The notes under the pieces: model-generated
Seen by the model: the letters and a program-made list of their open reading frames with translations, nothing else
The model's database searches: none
Told to the model about the DNA's origin: nothing
Shown here: one piece after another, positions 62,505 through 64,000 of the stretch
Position numbering within the stretch: position 1 is the first letter of the stretch
Layout: each line of letters starts with the position of its first letter
Assembly (NCBI GenBank): GCA_902765215.1
Contig: CACWZA010000001.1
Location: 62,001 to 126,000 of the forward strand
DNA from: an uncultured bacterium
GTDB taxonomy: Bacteria > Cyanobacteriota > Vampirovibrionia > Gastranaerophilales > Gastranaerophilaceae
Length of the DNA: 64,000 bases
Direction of reading: 5' to 3'
Position numbers and translations under genes: made by a program

Positions 62505-63642
62505 TGTTCACATAATCCAGTAGCGTTCTTACTTCCTCAAACTCTATATTTGCGGTAAGAGATAGTCTTAATCTTGAGGTATTTGGAGGTACCGTCGGCG
62601 GTCTTATAGGGAGTGCGAAAAATCCCAGCTTCTTCAACTGTTCCGCAACCTCAACCGTTTTTGCATCATCACCTATTACAACAGGAATAATCTGCGATTC
62701 CGAAACTGTCGGCATATCTGCCGATTTCATATATTTATGAACAGCAATCGTCAGTCTTGCAAGTTTGTGCTTTTGATGATTAATAAACTCTCTTTTCTTT
62801 GTCAAAAGCCACTTTGTCCACGCAATATTAACGGGAGGGATAGCGGTTGAAAAGATAAACGATCTTGCCTTATTTATCAAAAAGTTTATTATTGTCTTAT
62901 TCGCTGCAACGGCAGCACCGAAAGAACCTAACGCTTTTCCAAAAGTAACGGTCACAATATCAACATCCAACCCTGCCGATATTCCCGCACAATCATCATC
63001 TATCGAACAAAACGCATGCGCTTCGTCAATCATCAAGATTGCATTGTATTTTTGCTTCAGCTCAACCAATTTTCTTATATCAGCAATATCACCGTCCATA
63101 CTAAATACTGATTCAGACACAATCAGAGCCTTATCATATTTGCTACGGTACTTTTTCAAAAGCTCTTCTAAATGGTCATAATCAAGGTGTTTATAGCGAT
63201 GAAAATTTGCCTCGGATAATTTCATTCCGTCTATTATACTTGCGTGATTCAACTTATCACAAAAGATAATATCGCCTTTTCCCATAAGTGAAGATATTAC
63301 ACCCAAATTGCACTGATACCCCGTATTAAAAATCAAGGCAGCATCTTTACCTAATAAATCTGCTATAACCTTTTCCAAATCTCTGTAGACAGCACTTGTT
63401 CCGCTGAGCAATCTTGCCGATGCAGACGAGAACTGAACCTGATTAGAACTCATAAAACTTGACATAAACTCCTTTGCCAAATCATCATTTGTACTCAGAT
63501 TTAAGTAGTCATTTGACGAAAGGTTTAATAATTTTTTACCGTCATAAATAACATATTCCCCTTCTTTTTCCGTTATTTCAGGAATTTGACGGTAGGAATT
63601 TTTGGCTTTTAGTTCATCAAGTTCTGTTTGGTAATCCTTCAT
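62494..63642 (-). CDS. bioF: 8-amino-7-oxononanoate synthase BioF
   Basis: 382 residues, a PLP-dependent alpha-oxoamine synthase joining pimeloyl-ACP and L-alanine. LSSNDYLNLSTNDDLAKEF, NTGYQCNLGVISSLMGKGDI, LMIDEAHAFCSID and the PLP lysine in VTVTFGKALGSFGAAVAANK are present. First gene of the biotin set; bioA, bioD and bioB are not in the window. Confidence 0.92.
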   Translation of the reverse strand: MKDYQTELDELKAKNSYRQIPEITEKEGEYVIYDGKKLLNLSSNDYLNLSTNDDLAKEFMSSFMSSNQVQFSSASARLLSGTSAVYRDLEKVIADLLGKDAALIFNTGYQCNLGVISSLMGKGDIIFCDKLNHASIIDGMKLSEANFHRYKHLDYDHLEELLKKYRSKYDKALIVSESVFSMDGDIADIRKLVELKQKYNAILMIDEAHAFCSIDDDCAGISAGLDVDIVTVTFGKALGSFGAAVAANKTIINFLINKARSFIFSTAIPPVNIAWTKWLLTKKREFINHQKHKLARLTIAVHKYMKSADMPTVSESQIIPVVIGDDAKTVEVAEQLKKLGFFALPIRPPTVPPNTSRLRLSLTANIEFEEVRTLLDYVNNEI

Positions 63643-63692
63643 TTCATATTCCTTTTGCTATATTTTATTATAATACGAAAAGGATATTCCGT

Positions 63693-64000
63693 TTATGGAA
63701 ACCAGTCAATAAGCGATCTGCTCATTCCAAATTCCAGTTTATATTTTTTTGCGAGTTTACCGTTCACAATTTCAAGCAAACTCAGATTTTCTTTTACCGG
63801 CTCTACTGTCAGCATTCCATTGTCTGAAACCTTGCTGTAACACAGCCCCTCATGAACGCACTCGGGAATCTTAACCGTATTTTTATCAACAAGATAAGCA
63901 AGCCCGAAAGTTCTGCAGGTTATTCCCCTGTGTTCATAAACACTACATCTGTTGTTTATTAAAAACGGGCATTTGTAATAAAGGTGAGTCGACACTCTGC
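63693..64000 (-). CDS. YkgJ-type Cys-cluster protein, N-terminus outside window
   Basis: The frame runs off the right edge; at least 102 residues of the C-terminal part. Residues include YYKCPFLINNRCSVYEHRGI followed by TCRTFGLAYL, the C-x(7)-C ... C spacing of the YkgJ zinc/iron-chelating family. An internal GTG at 63995 could start it, but the open frame continues to the edge and the family normally has an earlier CxxC, so it is probably truncated here. Confidence 0.75.
   Translation of the reverse strand, partial: RVSTHLYYKCPFLINNRCSVYEHRGITCRTFGLAYLVDKNTVKIPECVHEGLCYSKVSDNGMLTVEPVKENLSLLEIVNGKLAKKYKLEFGMSRSLIDWFP

Overview
The window looks like a chromosome segment from a non-photosynthetic relative of the Cyanobacteria, most likely a gut-type Melainabacterium (Vampirovibrionia, Gastranaerophilales-like). 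The strongest evidence is the RNA polymerase locus. The beta' subunit is encoded by two genes, rpoC1 and rpoC2, split at the cyanobacterial position, and RpoC2 carries a very large insertion inside the trigger loop. The DNA is AT-rich. Signal peptides, TonB-like and barrel-like proteins point to a double membrane. The species assignment is inference; no 16S gene is present.

Layout. 1-1914: C-terminally truncated large protein of unknown function. 2.1-4.9 kb: glycine cleavage genes gcvT-gcvH-gcvPA, with no gcvPB after them. 5-7.2 kb: an EF-hand-like membrane protein, a zinc-ribbon/TonB fusion and a 42-codon gene. 7.2-16.2 kb: rpoB-rpoC1-rpoC2, all on the minus strand, with a structured leader. 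16.6-24.3 kb: two paralogous exported proteins, a possible lysozyme-like protein, murJ, a thioredoxin-like ferredoxin, a large protein with an FxGK-like motif, and HU. 24.4-27.6 kb: an EF-hand/calpain-type protease, an acyl-ACP thioesterase and a P-loop fragment.

27.7-41.6 kb is the variable region. A Mu/Tn7-type transposon (about 29308-39101) carries a DDE transposase and its AAA+ partner. Its cargo is a Fic protein, a small HTH protein, a retron, and a frameshifted nuclease-helicase gene. The retron consists of an msr-msd-like RNA bracketed by a perfect 12-bp inverted repeat, just upstream of a reverse transcriptase fused to an AlbA_2-like domain. The transposon ends abut long direct repeats (233 and 159 bp) that contain remnants of the nearby tRNA-Asp(GTC) gene. 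Outside the transposon there is a second retron-type RT overlapped by a DnaB-like ATPase gene. Two copies of what looks like an unnamed structured RNA (27736-27870 minus; 39722-39847 plus) bracket the locus in opposite orientation.

41.7-64 kb returns to core genes: a lethal-factor-like metalloprotease, a probable hydrogenase-system regulator, pdxJ, murT, a ytxG/ytxH-like cluster, an HNH-like protein, an AMIN-type amidase with murI, nanE-nanK with a UbiA-type prenyltransferase, two proteins sharing a conserved 21-residue peptide beside a FliI/SctN-type ATPase, rpsT, clpC, and biotin genes bioF-bioG-bioC. Wall-building genes (murJ, murT, murI, amidase) are scattered, and accessory secreted or host-interaction-type proteins lie between them.
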